NCBI RefSeq assembly: GCF_047496725.1 | Contig: NC_132982.1 | Span: 8,697,001-8,761,000, forward strand | DNA length: 64,000 bases | Direction: 5' to 3' | From: Anoplolepis gracilipes | Taxonomy: Eukaryota; Arthropoda; Insecta; Hymenoptera; Formicidae | Part shown: in pieces, positions 11,815 through 24,966 of the stretch | How positions within the stretch are numbered: position 1 is the stretch's first letter | Layout of the letters: each line of letters begins with the position of its first letter | The notes under the pieces: generated by a model | The model's database searches: none | What the model saw: only the letters and a program-made list of their open reading frames with translations | Told to the model about the DNA's origin: nothing | Position numbers and translations under genes: made by a program

Positions 11815-14800
11815 AGGAAAGGGAGAAGGGGGAGAAAGATAGGGTAGCGGCGAAGAGAGGAGCACAGGCTCCGGTTTTCCACGCACATCATCCCTTTTAC
11901 ATTTTAATTTCTCCCCTTTTGCACCGGCTTTCCGAAGCGTCTTCCGTCTCGTTCTCTAGCCCTTTCAGGGCTAAGGTAGCATCCCTTTAACATTATAATG
12001 TTCCCTCTCTGTGTGCGCTGGTGCCTCCTAAGTCGCCCGCTCTCTTTCTCTCTCTCCCTTTGCCGCCTCTGCTTCTCTCGATTTTTTTTCCTACCCCTTC
12101 GATGGCGGTGTAACGTACCGATTTATGGGTTAGCAAGCGAAATGTAAGGAAATGTTATGCCACCGACCTGGAATCAATGCGAAAACCGTTGAAGCCGACG
12201 GAGCGCGGCTTCTGAAGTATAATATCTCGTGCATTGTCGTGTTCTCTCGAACACAAATAGATATTTTCTCTCTTTTCTTCCAAAAAGAATCTATATATAT
12301 TATATTTTAATTGAAGGATATTATAATTCGTTAAAATTACCACTCAATAAAACATGCATGAAGAAGTGCAAAGGACAAATATCATCCAACTTTAAAATTC
12401 TCTTAAAATTCCATCAACTCTAGAATTGTCATTAATTTTAAAAGATTTTCCCTCGTGCTTTCGTCGAGCTTGAAATTTTTATCTGACAGATTTATCTGGA
12501 AGGAAATATAAAAATATTTTATCAAATCTAAATCCCCTGTCGTGTATACGATATTTTCCTTCTTACGTTGATCGTCTTGCTTCTAAGCATATGCATTTCT
12601 TCTCTCCTTCCCTATCAAAAGCAGAATCAAAGAAATCGTTGGAAACGATCGTTCGACACGCTCGTTCGGATTATCGAATAGCCGAAAATCTATGGATCAT
12701 GCGAGGATTAAAAGAGAAAAAGAGAGAAAGAGAGAGAGAGGGATTCAGACGCGTTTGTGTAAGATTGGCATACATAAACAGCGACAGAAACTGGATTAAA
12801 GTGCCTGAATTATTCGCGGGGAACTTTGCATATGTGTGTCCTTGCGGCGCAATTGTTGCGGATCACAATGGAACTGTTTTCGGATGCAACGCACGCAGCG
12901 GAAGTCTTTCTGCTCTATCGAAGAAAGGATTCTCGTATCGATGGAATGTCGCGTTTCCGACGGTTGAAAGTGTTATCCGATTACAGTGTAGCTCTCTCTG
13001 TGTAAATGTTAAGCTTCTCCTTCTACGAGATCGTGTAACTGAAATTGTGAAACGAAGTGTTGTACGCGAAGTGAAAAACTTGAAATATTTCTTTTATATA
13101 TATCTAAGCTCCTGTCAAGATATATAATTAAGAATATATTTAGAATTCGAAATACACAACTTTCTTTAGTGAAAATTTAATCCAAGATTTATTTGTCAGA
13201 GAATTATATGCAAAAGTGTATAATTGCATATTTTGTACAATTAATTTATCTCATTACTCTGTTTATAAAAGTATAAAGATAGAACCATAAAGAAATTTAA
13301 CATACTTCACGGGATATTTTATATTATATAAAATAAATTCAAAATTTTTTATAAATTGTTAATTTTTTAATTTTCTATTTTAATATTTTTATGAATAAAA
13401 AAAATTAATATATAAATGCAAGGAAAAATGTGATCTTGAAACTTAAATATAACTTTATCTAAAAGAATTTCGAATGTCGCGACAATATATCAATAAATAG
13501 TTTTATGATATGTCATTTTTACTTAAAAAATATTAAATTTGTATAATAATTTACGCATAATTGATCTGTACAATATATCAACAGAATTATGAGTAATTAA
13601 TTAAAATTCATAATTATTGTCTCAGATTATACCATATTTGTATGAAAAAAAAAATTGAAGACAAATCTCTGCGCTTGAAAAATACCAGCTTAATTTAAAA
13701 TTCTTGACGTTATAAAAATTTTAATGCAAACTTTGAATCACCAATCCCAGAATTTTTGGAAACTGAAATATTTCTTCTTTAATATTTTTATCGAATTTGA
13801 AGTCTCTTGTTATTTCAATCATTCTATTACAATAAACATGAACTGATTTTATGACTCGACAAACACGACGCGAAAGAATTGAAAAATATCGTTCGAAGAA
13901 AGCTTCGTGATTAATGATTTACATGACGCATGTCGTCGGACGACATTTAGGAGGGAAAAGAAGGGAAAGGGATAACACACGTAGAAAATAGAGATGACGT
14001 ACGACACTACGGTCCGGCATGCGATTTATTTTACAAGGTGTAGAAGTGCAACTTCTTGACCGCCCATCAAAGTGACGAGTAGCCGGGGAGTTCTCCAAGG
14101 GTAACTTGATGGAATACTGACAAGAAGAGAAACACAACACATCGGTCAGCGCGATTGCGTCTATGAAGGGTTCGTCGAAGAGCGATTTGCATTTACGATG
14201 CAATTGTACGTCCCGATAGACTGTCGTCTATTATCTCTAATATCGCTTTGTTCAGAGCTACAATATTAGCTATTCGATATTAAAATATATGTATTGATAT
14301 ATTAGATCATTTTCAGGATAAATTAGATTTTTTTCAAAGAATCATAGAAAGATAGCTGTGTGTTTTAAACCGTAAATTATTTTATTATCTACCTAAAATA
14401 TTTGACACTCTTTAATTATTATATGCTCGATATAATCTTATTTATAGTGGAAAATAAGAAATAATTTATGTCTTTCTTAGAGTTAAATTTAGAAAAAAGA
14501 TAAATAAATCATGTTCCAAAAATTGAATTTAACACAATTTTTGAGAGAAACTAAAATTTTTCATAAAATTATAAATCACTATTTTTAGATATGAACAAAA
14601 TTCTCTTCAAAAATAAATTATTAATATTTCTTTCAAACAACACTATCTGGATATTATATGTATTTTTTAAATTTAAACTGTGATATATTAGCCTGTGATT
14701 TTTATTTACCCTGAAATAATTTTGCATCTAACTTTACTGTTTAATAAAATTTAAAAGTAAGATATATTAAGAAGAAAAAACATTCTCGGATATGTCAAGA

Positions 14801-17800
14801 AAAATATTTAGAGAAATATTTTGAGATAATTCGTCATAGTATAAAAACTTCTCTTCTAAGAAAATATGTTTTTTTTTAATATAAAAATTGTATCTCTGTA
14901 ACACGCTTATTCGGAGAATTCGTTATTCATTATTAAACGAGAAGACTCACCACGTAAGCGATTCGCCGATGTTGCCCTTGCAAATGTGTCAGCTCTCTCA
15001 GCAGTTCGAGAGTGGCTAACGGCAAGATGGAGGAGAAATTATCCTTCGCCAAATATTGTCCCGCTCGGGGATCTATGATCGGAAGCGTCATATTGACCAC
15101 GCGCGCGCGCGCGCGCGCGACAAGAGCAAAAAAAGGATCTCGTCCGTCGGTCCTCGGGACGGTCACCGGTCGTGGATCTTTGAATTAAGACGAGCTGACG
15201 CGGCACGTGCTAGATCTTCTCAATGCTGCCTCCGCGGCGATTCGAGTGACCATTGGTCATTGTCGCAGGAGGGAACGCAAAAAGGAGAGAGAACCGGTTG
15301 CCACCTGCTAGGACGAACCGGCAGCACGCGCTAAACAACGCGGTCCAGCGGTCCGAGTGTCTTGCGAAAGGGGCGATCGGTGAATAAGATGCTATTTCAA
15401 GTGCAGCTTGATCCGAAGAAATTAGCTGAGGGATCAGACGTAATGCCGCGAATTATACCGACAGATGAATAGCCGATTATCCTCTCCCGCAACGATAATT
15501 AAAATATTATATATTTAGTCGATTAATTCAATTTATATCCGGAGAAAAAAATATTGCTAATAATATTTACTATCTCGAAAAGGGAGACAGAGCTCGAACG
15601 TATCAGCGGGAAAGAGTTCGTTGGCCGGCACCCGCGAATTAGCATATTATCCGTTACAGGCAGTTGCCCCGTCTCTTTCTTCGCGGGCATAGTCCTTCCG
15701 GAGGATCCGCAGCCCTGCTCTCCTCTTTCTTTTTACGGTCATCAGTCGGCCCGGTACGTTGACCAGGCGCGATTCGCTACATTGCTCGTCAAAAGGCTGC
15801 CAACCGAACCTAACCCCCAGGTTTGACTGCGAGAGGCCACGCACGCACTCATCGCCATCGTACACGCAACGCGCGCGTTACCGTCCGTCCGGCAAACAAT
15901 GGACAATCCCGGCCGGTCGTCGTCGACGTCGTCGTCATCGACTGAAATCGGATAGGATTGGCCGACGCCCCGTGATCGTGACCTGCACTAGTACTCCTCT
16001 GCCGGCAACACCTTCCTAGACGTGGTCCCCTCGAACAGAAGGAGGGGTAGTCGGGAATTCAATTCCACCCTGGACGACGTCCGCGCCGAATCTCTCCTGC
16101 ACGTGGCTAGCATCGCTCTCTGGGAATTATCGGTAAAAGAACATTGCTTTAATCCTTTGTGTTCGAGGTTAAATTTTCTTTTCTTCAAATATTTCAAATA
16201 ACAGATTATTAGAATTATTCTCTAAATAGTATACTAAAAATGATAAAAATCTTGTCGAGCTTGTTATAATTCCATCAACAAAAAGTCTTTACACGCTTTT
16301 TAGAAAAAAATATGATTATTTTATGCAAGTCAGATTCATTCCATTCACAATCAGCTTAGATAATTAATCTATATTTTAAAAATTATTGTTATTATAAACA
16401 ATATTTCTTAATTTTTCTACAAAATAGTACAAAAAATAGAAATATATTTCAAATCTCCTCGCTGTATTGATACTTGCTTTTCAAAAATTGTTTCATCATT
16501 TTACGCAAATTAAATTCAACTATATTAATCACTTTATATTACATTAATTAATAAAATTATTTTATACAATAAAAATGTAACTTTCTCTCTCTTAGAATCA
16601 AATCAAAATTATTAAAGCTTACTTCAATGCTTATTTTATTGTAAAAACATTAAGTTTAATTAAGATAGATAATAAAAAGATTAATCAATTTAAATCACTT
16701 TTATTTGAATTGCTGATAATTTGCATAAATAGAAAAAGAAAATCTGTAATCAACTTTGCGGGGGACATCAAGTAGGCTAATGCAGTTTTTTTTTTTTTTT
16801 CTGTCGGGTCGCAAGAAGTCTTCTTCTCGCGGCTCGATCTCGTTCGGCAAAGGTTGATTAATTTCGTAGGAGTTTGATCGGTCGATCTTCACCGCGGTAT
16901 GCCGCGACCTTACCGATGTGACCCTTCCAACTTGGCGGCACAGGTATCATCGTTCGCTCGCTCCCTTGACCTCTTGTCCAGCACGAATTACACGCTCGTC
17001 AAAGTTAATGACATCGTAATGATCGCCCGGTTTATAGGCGCCCGCGACCGTTCCCCGAAAGGGACAGAGGTTCGGACGGAGAGAGGGGGAGGGTCGCGGA
17101 GGATCCTCGATGACTGATGGTCATCGCACGACCAGTGGACAGTGCCGGGTTAAGGGTCAGATCTTCGGCTAATCCTGATTAATCGCGGGTCCTCGTGTCT
17201 TCTTTCCTTCAAGTACGAAACGGCTTGGGGTAGAGAGGGGAAAGAGAAGGGAAGTGAGAGGATTGCACTTGAGAAATGTCGACGGCGGTTGCGGGTTCGT
17301 GGTCGTCCTCCGTCATGTCGCGATTCGGACGTTTGGGAAACACGTCGGACAGATCGTGGAGTATATCGCTTCCCCTGGATAAGAACGGGCAGTGCAATAG
17401 GAAATGGGACACGCGACCACTAGCGTATCCCGTGAAACAGGATAACATTGCATCGGCACGTTGAGTTTTCTCTCAATAAAAAGGGGTCGATTTTTCGGAT
17501 TATGTTACATTTGAGAAAAGAAACAATGATACATAAAAAATGGAACAAGAGTGTTGCTGGATAATTTCTCCGACGTTAAACAATCTTACGATTTTTTCAT
17601 CATAATATAAAACTATCAAAATGTGATAATAAACTTGGATAAAAAATTTAAAAAAAAATCGATTGAAAAAATGTGTCATTGAATTTGAGAGCTCAAGTTG
17701 TATTTTGGAGAAACCGCATTATATTAATAATATTTTAAGAAATAATACAAAAATGAGTTATACATTTCATGCGTTATATATATTCGATATCATTGCGGAA

Positions 17801-18440
17801 AGATCAACAATTTGATGAGCTATATGTATTGTCGAAGAGCAACGAGCGGAAAAATGCGAATCCTCGTATCCGGCAAACGACGATCAGACTGAAATCGAAT
17901 TTTGAACTGGCCGGTCCATAACAGCATTGGGAGAAGAAATTTCTATAGGAAGTACTAGTCGCAATCAACTTTACGAGATTTTCCAAAGTTGCAAGCAGTA
18001 CACATTATCGACTCAAAAAAAAAACCGCCTATAATCAAGCTCTATTTTTATATCCACATTATAGATAATATATTAGATAAAAGAAATCTTCGGCCACTGG
18101 TCGAATAAAAAAGTTACTTAAGAATTTTCTTTTTCTCTCGCATCTCTTGTCATCTATTCGAATTGAGTATCTAATTTACGTCAAAATTTTCTAAAAAGAC
18201 GCGGATCGAAGTAACAAAGTGGTCAGCAGAGATACGACTTGTTCGAGTCTGATGATCTTTTAGGTCGATTCGACTGACGGCACGTCTCATCCGCGGTCGC
18301 GTGTTACAGAGACGTAACATATTACTAATATCCATTATGGCGACACGGACGTAGTGTCGGCTGTAACGTATACGAGACGAGCGCAAGAACTCGCGCATTA
18401 ACCGTGGCAGAAAAAGGCTCTCTCTCGACGAGAGAGAAAA

Positions 18441-18443
<3 letters not shown>
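11815..18443. other. Non-coding; one moderate open frame of unclear status
   Basis: A 178-codon + strand frame at 12591-13127 starts with ATG but contains a GA-repeat-derived Arg-Glu stretch and no recognisable domain. 13130-14900 and 16150-16700 are very AT-rich. 14930-16130 and 16890-17470 are GC-rich islands without a credible gene. Confidence 0.5.
15100..15119 (+). repeat. CG dinucleotide repeat
   Basis: About ten CG units in a row, the classic Z-DNA-forming composition, inside a GC-rich island. Confidence 0.95.

Positions 18444-18487
<44 letters not shown>
18444..18487 (+). repeat. GA microsatellite
   Basis: Uninterrupted GA run at the edge of a GC-rich island. Confidence 0.98.
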
Positions 18488-18493
<6 letters not shown>

Positions 18494-19146
18494 CACGCGA
18501 AGGATTACGGGCGTGCGAGATGCAGGTCATCATCTCTCACGTTGTTCCTTCCCATCCTACCCCACTAATGAAATCCGAAAGAGAAGCGGCGAAGGACCGC
18601 GACGAGATCAGAGAAGAGAGGAGCCGTTGTCCTGCAGGACGTCCGGGACACCAGGTGGCCAGGATCGTGGCCATTACGCTCGTAGGATTAATTGTGATGC
18701 AAAAACTCACACGGTGGCTAACGGAATGATAGGAGTGTCCGTCTTCAACGGACTCGGGTCTTTTTGTTCCGCTCTCGGTCTGCGAGTCGAGGAGAAGAGC
18801 GAGTGCGCGGCATAAGTTATCAGCGTGATTAAACAAGGGATCGCACTGATGCGTTTTGAGGCTCTCAGGCAACGGTCAATCCGGCCACGTTGCACGTGGC
18901 GGATTTGAAGGATGTGAAAGGATTCATCTCTCCAACACCAAGAGAATGGTTTTATTACCCGTGAAATTTATCAAAGTTTTAGAAATTTCGGGAAAGTTGT
19001 CTGTTTTCTTTAATTAAAGGAAAGAGGAAGAAAAAAAAAAAATAAAAAACTTGTATATCATCATAAAAAATATAAATATATCATTATTATTATTTATATA
19101 TGTTATTAGAGTATATATTTTTGTATAAATAATTTAGATATAAAAC

Positions 19147-19149
19147 ACT

Positions 19150-19202
<53 letters not shown>
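19147..19202 (+). repeat. Compound CA-TA microsatellite
   Basis: About eight CA units followed directly by about twenty TA units. Confidence 0.98.
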
Positions 19203-19209
<7 letters not shown>

Positions 19210-19924
19210 ATAAATTTTTTAAAAATAAATACTCTTTTTCTATCTTTCTGTTATCTTTTGAAATTTTCGAACCGCTTTCGCGAGTCATCTTCTTACAATA
19301 ATCGAATCCCGAAATATATTTTTATTATTTATACACGCGCAAATCTCTCTTTTTCCTGTAATATCGTATTTAAATGAAATAAAAATGTAACTCTGAGATT
19401 TTTAGTGGCAAAAAAATTTAAGGAATTAATTTCGAAGGAATTACCTTCAACCATCCGCGCGTATCTCACATATAACCGTCTAGTCTGGCGTTAACATTCT
19501 CGGGTCGTCCGGCTCGAAAGCTCGCGCTGGCCGTTTCGCGTTGCGCGTCCTAATACGAGCACATCGCTTTAAAGCTGCGAGGGGTGAGAGTAGATGGCCC
19601 CGAGGGTGGTTGCCACGGCGGTGAAGCCGGGTGCGGGTGGGTTTCGGGGGAGGGTTGGTGATTCTAAGAGGTCCGGCGCTCACACACGTGAGCCCGCTTT
19701 ACGGACGGAAGGGGCAAGAAGGGAGTGTGGGGGGAGCGGGGGGAGGGGTGGCGGCTCTCGGTCCATGAGGCACCAGTATTGATCTCCTTGGTCCACCCTC
19801 TCCCCCAGGAATCTCCCCTCGACCACGGTAAAAGGAGGGTGGATAGGGTGGGTAAGATGTCAGCGTGCGTACATACAAAGTAGCCCACCGTGCTCGTCCT
19901 ACCAGCCGTGTTATGCGGAAAGGA

Positions 19925-19948
19925 AGAGAGAGAGAGAGAGAGAGAGAG
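19925..19948 (+). repeat. GA microsatellite
   Basis: Twelve GA units. Confidence 0.97.
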
Positions 19949-21859
19949 TCTTGTACATTGTCCGCCTTAAATAAGTTATCCTCGGGAGGAGGCCCAGCCA
20001 CCTCCGAATGTACCTGCGTCGTACTTTTTGGATGATACGAGACCCGCGGGTCTCACCAACGAGACACTCTCCTTTACGTGGATTAGGTCGCACGTTGCGC
20101 GTGCTCTATTGATTGGGTTTGGCCTGTATTTTTTTTCCCTCCCCCCTTCCCGGAAAGCTCGATAAATGCGTAATGCGTCTCGTGCTTGGCCGTCTATCTT
20201 AAGGTAGATTAAATTTCACGCGAGTCGCGTTACCGTAATTCGTTACAGGAGATGTATTGTTACGAAATTATGGCGATCAAGCGAGTCGTTATTAATCTCT
20301 CGTCGAGTTAAGCAACACGCTTAGTCTGACGAGTAAATTTGAAAACAAGTATCTATCACACAAGGAAATTATGTTTGACGATACTTATTAGAACTATATA
20401 ATCTTCGTTTAATGACCAGACTATTTTTCTCAAACGTAATTTTTAGACCATTTTTTTCTACATTTTTCAGGAATTATCTATCTCGATAGCTAACTTACGG
20501 TTAAAAGACCAGAAGAAACTTTAAGGCAACGTGTCTCCTCTCACAATCCAAACCGCGTTTGCGATAAATCAAGCCCTCCCTTCCTCCCTACTCCAAATCA
20601 CGCGGCGGATCCAATGCATCATTTTCGTGATCGTACATAGAAGCCGATGCATCATCCGTAACTCAAGCGAGGTCCGTTTGTCACGTGGCGTACACGTCAG
20701 TAATGTCCGACTTATCGTTGCGATACGAAATCCGACCGATGATTTACACCTTGTCATCGGGTTACCCGGCATCCCTGCCTCTCCCTTCTGCCCCCCCTCC
20801 CCCCTTCGTCGTCGTCGTAACGAAGAGCCGTGCTCGATCTGCTCTCGGAGCGACGCGTGCTCCGCGTGTATACGTGCGTGCGTGCATGCGTGCGGTCTCG
20901 CGACCGGAAAAGAGGACGGAGGATCACGCACCAAGGATGCGGAACCGTAATTATCCCCCCGCGTACTCGCCCCCGTCGCCCTTCGCCACCGACGTTGTTT
21001 CCATTATCCCGTGGCGCCAGTGCTACTCGTTACGCTCATGCCGGCACGTAAGCGTGAATAATGTAAGGCTGAGCGAGAAAGGAAAGAAGAAAAAAGGGAC
21101 GCGTGGAAAAAGCCAATAAGGGCTGTGTCCGGCACTGGAAAGCCCTACGCGCAGGATACTCCCCCGGGTGTTGGAGTTACTCCTTACGGAAAGTCCGTCT
21201 CTCGCTTTCTCCTCTTGTGCATATTCGCGGCGGATTTTTCATCACGCGGCGCGAATATACCTATCTAATAAGTACGTGAAATAGTTTATATTTGTTTAGA
21301 GATTATCGAGTTCAAGTTTAAATTCTTTTAGTCCACCTCTACTTTAGATTTATATAATTAAATGTTATTAATATATAAATAAATGATAAAATTTGTAAAT
21401 ATGAGATAAATATTTAACTTTTTATAGATTTCTATTTATAATTTTATTACAAATATCGTATATAATAATAAAAAAAAATTTGAAAAATAAATGCGAACAC
21501 GAATACGTGTTAGAATATACAGATTATGTGTTAAAGTTTTATATCATATAAAATTAAATAAATTTCTTTTATTCTGTCATAAATTATATATTTTTTTCAA
21601 AGATAGTCTTTTAAATAAATTCACAATTTTATAATCGGAAAAAATACAAAGTAGACTGCTCAACACATAACAAAACCGTGAATTAAGTTCTTATTTCGTG
21701 GAAAACTGACAAATATGTTATAATTATTAGGAATTATTAGTTTAATTTAATTCAATCGTAAATCGTTGATAATAATTTTACTTTTGAATAATGATATATA
21801 ATGGTATTATTAAACGCGTGCCACAATTCACTTCGCTCAAAATACGAATTAACCCTTCG

Positions 21860-21860
<1 letters not shown>

Positions 21861-21891
<31 letters not shown>

Positions 21892-21919
21892 GAAAGAGAG
21901 AGAGAGAGAGAGAAAGAGA
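21861..21919 (+). repeat. GA microsatellite, imperfect
   Basis: Two GA runs separated by GGAAGAAAG. Confidence 0.97.
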
Positions 21920-22171
21920 AATGAGAGATTCAAACGATACCTGAATGTTAACTTTTAGCGGAAAGCGCGGGATTTGCGGTAGGGGCGTCTAAATTCCAAG
22001 CGCCACTAAATTCCATAATCGCCGCGATAATTCGCCACGTTATCGGACGACGCGATCTAAAACGTCGACGCTCCCGGAGAGGCCGCTTAACGATCAATTA
22101 TATCGCGCCCGATAACGCTCTCGCTCCGGAATGACTGAGATAATGAATTTTCCCTCCTCCCATTCCTCGCC

Positions 22172-22173
<2 letters not shown>

Positions 22174-22231
<58 letters not shown>
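22174..22231 (+). repeat. CT microsatellite
   Basis: CT run with one TTT break near the end. Confidence 0.98.
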
Positions 22232-22451
22232 GGACCAGGCACGTAATAGCGCGAAGCTATGCTGTCCAGGAACATCCTCGCACGCTTGCCCCCTCTCCCT
22301 CCCTCCCCCTTCTTCCCACTATTCCTCGCCTGCACGCGCGCATACACGCGTGTAAACCCGACGTATACACGCAAGTGTCGAGCACTTGCGCGCCAACTTG
22401 GCACGGCTCTGGAAGCAATTTACATCCCGGCGTCTCTCCTCTCGTAGGTGC

Positions 22452-22508
22452 ATGGATAGGTGGGTAGGTGGGTGGGTGGGTGGATGGGTGGATGGGTGGA
22501 TGGGTTGG
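22452..22508 (+). repeat. GGGT/GGAT minisatellite-like tract
   Basis: Repeated GGTGGGTGGGTGG and GGATGGGTGGATGGGTGG units form an irregular G-rich tandem repeat. Confidence 0.85.
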
Positions 22509-23729
22509 TCGAGGTCTGGAGAGCGGAGGAAAGGAGAGGGAAAGGAGGGAGACCGGGACCGAGGCGACGGGGTGGCCCGAGACGGCGCTGGAGCATTGTA
22601 ATTCAAGTAATGTAAGCTTTATGCAAAATACATGTTAGTTAGGAGTGCACGAGAGATAGGGCTACCCTCCCTCTCTGCTCCTTCATCTCTGCCGCTCGCA
22701 GCCGCCCTCTCCCCTTCCTCGCCTTACGTACCCCTCTGCTCGAACCTACCACGTTGCTGGTCCTCTCCATCGAGATTTTCTCTTCGAGGTCTCCCTCCCC
22801 ATCTTCTTCCCTCGATTCTTCTCTTTTCTCCGTTCCTTTTAAATAAAACCTTAAATGTACTAGAAAGCCTAGTTTGGGTTTTCACGTACGCGTAAACACG
22901 TTGCGTGGACGTGCGCTGATGTGTGTGTCAAAAATATTTCAGAATTACTGCGTACTTTTGTCACACGTCAAAAATCATATTGTTAAGAATGATGATTATT
23001 GTGTAATTAAACTATTAAAGATAAAAAGATTCAGGTTAATTTTAACTTTAAGAATATCGATCGATCAAATTATATAGATGATACAATTTTGTTTCGTGGT
23101 TAATTTTTTTTATATTTTTATATTTAAAAAAATTTAAAAAAAAAAATAAAAAAGAATATATATAAAGTTCTTTAAAAGATAATCATATGTAATCTTGTAA
23201 TATTTGTATGCAACATATAAAAGTTTCAAAAAATTAACGAATTATAATACACACTTGTATCTACGTTTTGTTATTATGAGAACAAAAGTTTGTCATTCAC
23301 AATCGATGCGCAACAACGAACTTGAAACTATGTTGTGATCTGTAATAAATATAAAATTTAAAATATAGTGTCTAAAATAAATAATTTCAAGAAATTAATA
23401 TATAAATCAAGAAAGAATAAGATTCATATATAATATTATAATAATAAAAAAAAAATTTAATAGGTATACTAATAATAGATATATAATATATAATTTCCAA
23501 ACAACTTTTTTTTCTGTTGAAATATAAGCTAATAACAGAATGTAAAAGTCTTTTTCTCTTGTTTGGATATAAATAATAAATTACAAGTCCGAAGATTATA
23601 CCGCGATCAATATATCTCTCTATGTGACCTAAGTTTTCTTTTCTTGTCAGGTCTTTTTTTCTCTCTCGAATTTGTTCTATTCGCTTACTGTACTCACAAT
23701 CAGTCGCGAAACCGTTTATGTTTAATGAC

Positions 23730-23873
23730 GATCGTGCGACATGTTGAAAACGGACGCACGACACTGTACAGTACTTCCAAATTAATTAAGATAAGATAGA
23801 TCGTTTGCAGTATGATGAAAGCGGACGCGCGACACCTTGCGCGATACTCCTAAAATTTAAACTAATTAAGACG
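23730..23873 (+). repeat. Diverged tandem duplication, two copies of about 70 bases
   Basis: Copy one starts GATCGTGCGACATG and copy two (from 23799) GATCGTTTGCAGTATG. Both continue with TTGAAAACGGACGCACGACAC- or ATGAAAGCGGACGCGCGACAC-type sequence and end near CTAATTAAG or TTAATTAAG. The function is unknown. Confidence 0.6.
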
Positions 23874-24943
23874 CAACAATGCATTTATTTTCGGAAACCG
23901 GATGCTCAATTTATTTTCTGACGCGCAACTTTATACAAATAAAACAAAACAATATCTCGTTTCTCACTTTGACGAGATAGCAACAATAACTTCAAACAAG
24001 AATGCTCAAAGAAAAGGAAGGCGGAATAGATCGATGTATGTGAATTGATACCAACAGTTCGTCCCAAATATATTCGCGTCTTAGACCTAATTTAAAAATT
24101 TTTCTCGAGTTTGCAAAAAATATTGAAAAATTTTTATTACAGAGATTGTGCATTTTGATGACTTTTTAAATATTAAATTTGCTCGCGGCTTGTTACTTTC
24201 GCTCCGTAAATGGAATATTGAATATAAATATTGCTCAGAGTATTATATTAGAAGTAGCATTTTTTTTCAGAATTAAGATATTATTTTAATAAAACCTGTA
24301 TTATTTAATAAGTCAACAATCAAAAATATATAAAATAAAATCTATAAGAAATTTTTGTAGATAATTTAGTAAAGGTTTGCTAAGAGAATATATATATAAA
24401 ATATGACATCAAATAATTAAAATAATAAAATAGCTAATGTATAATATATAAATACTAATAACACAAAGAATAAATATTATAATTTAATAATACCTTTTTC
24501 ATCAGTTATAAGCGCATTTACTCTGCTAAAATAATTCATATTTCAACTGCGATGTATATTACAGCATAATATTAATTTTACAATGTACATATTTATGGCA
24601 CACATAGGTATAGTCTGATTGTATTTCGCGCTATTGGTCTGAGAAACATCCTCGAGGGTATCAGTTGGACATTGAATCGGAAGAGGTTGGTGGATCTCAG
24701 TACACGAGAAAATTCTAGGGCGCAGCACCCCATCGAAAAAACGTCGAGCGGACACCCACATTGGGAGGATTTCGTAAATAATCAGGAAGGTGACCTCGGC
24801 CACCCTAAAAGAAACCTTTCACTATCCTGAAGAAAAATCGATCCTCGTACACGGGCGATATACGATGAAAATAGTTGGATCTTAAAAGAATTTAAGGGAT
24901 AGGCTCTGGAAAATCGAGTCCTCAAAGGGCAAGTTTGATTTAT

Positions 24944-24966
24944 CAAAAAAAAAAAAAAAAAAAAAA
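24944..24966 (+). repeat. Poly-A tract
   Basis: About 22 consecutive A in AT-rich DNA. No clear retroelement body precedes it. Confidence 0.95.

Larger units (their letters stand above)
18488..23729. other. Non-coding, mostly GC-rich island DNA with microsatellites
   Basis: GC-rich blocks at 18490-18920, 19470-20320, 20530-21250 and 21940-22850 alternate with AT-rich stretches. An 8-bp-stem hairpin CGCAAGTG/CACTTGCG occurs at 22370-22390. No gene recognised. Confidence 0.5.

Noticed and set aside
12591..13127. 178-codon + strand open frame
   Set aside because: No recognisable domain. Part of it is a GA-repeat-derived Arg-Glu stretch and there are no supporting splice or polyadenylation signals. 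It remains possible but unsupported.
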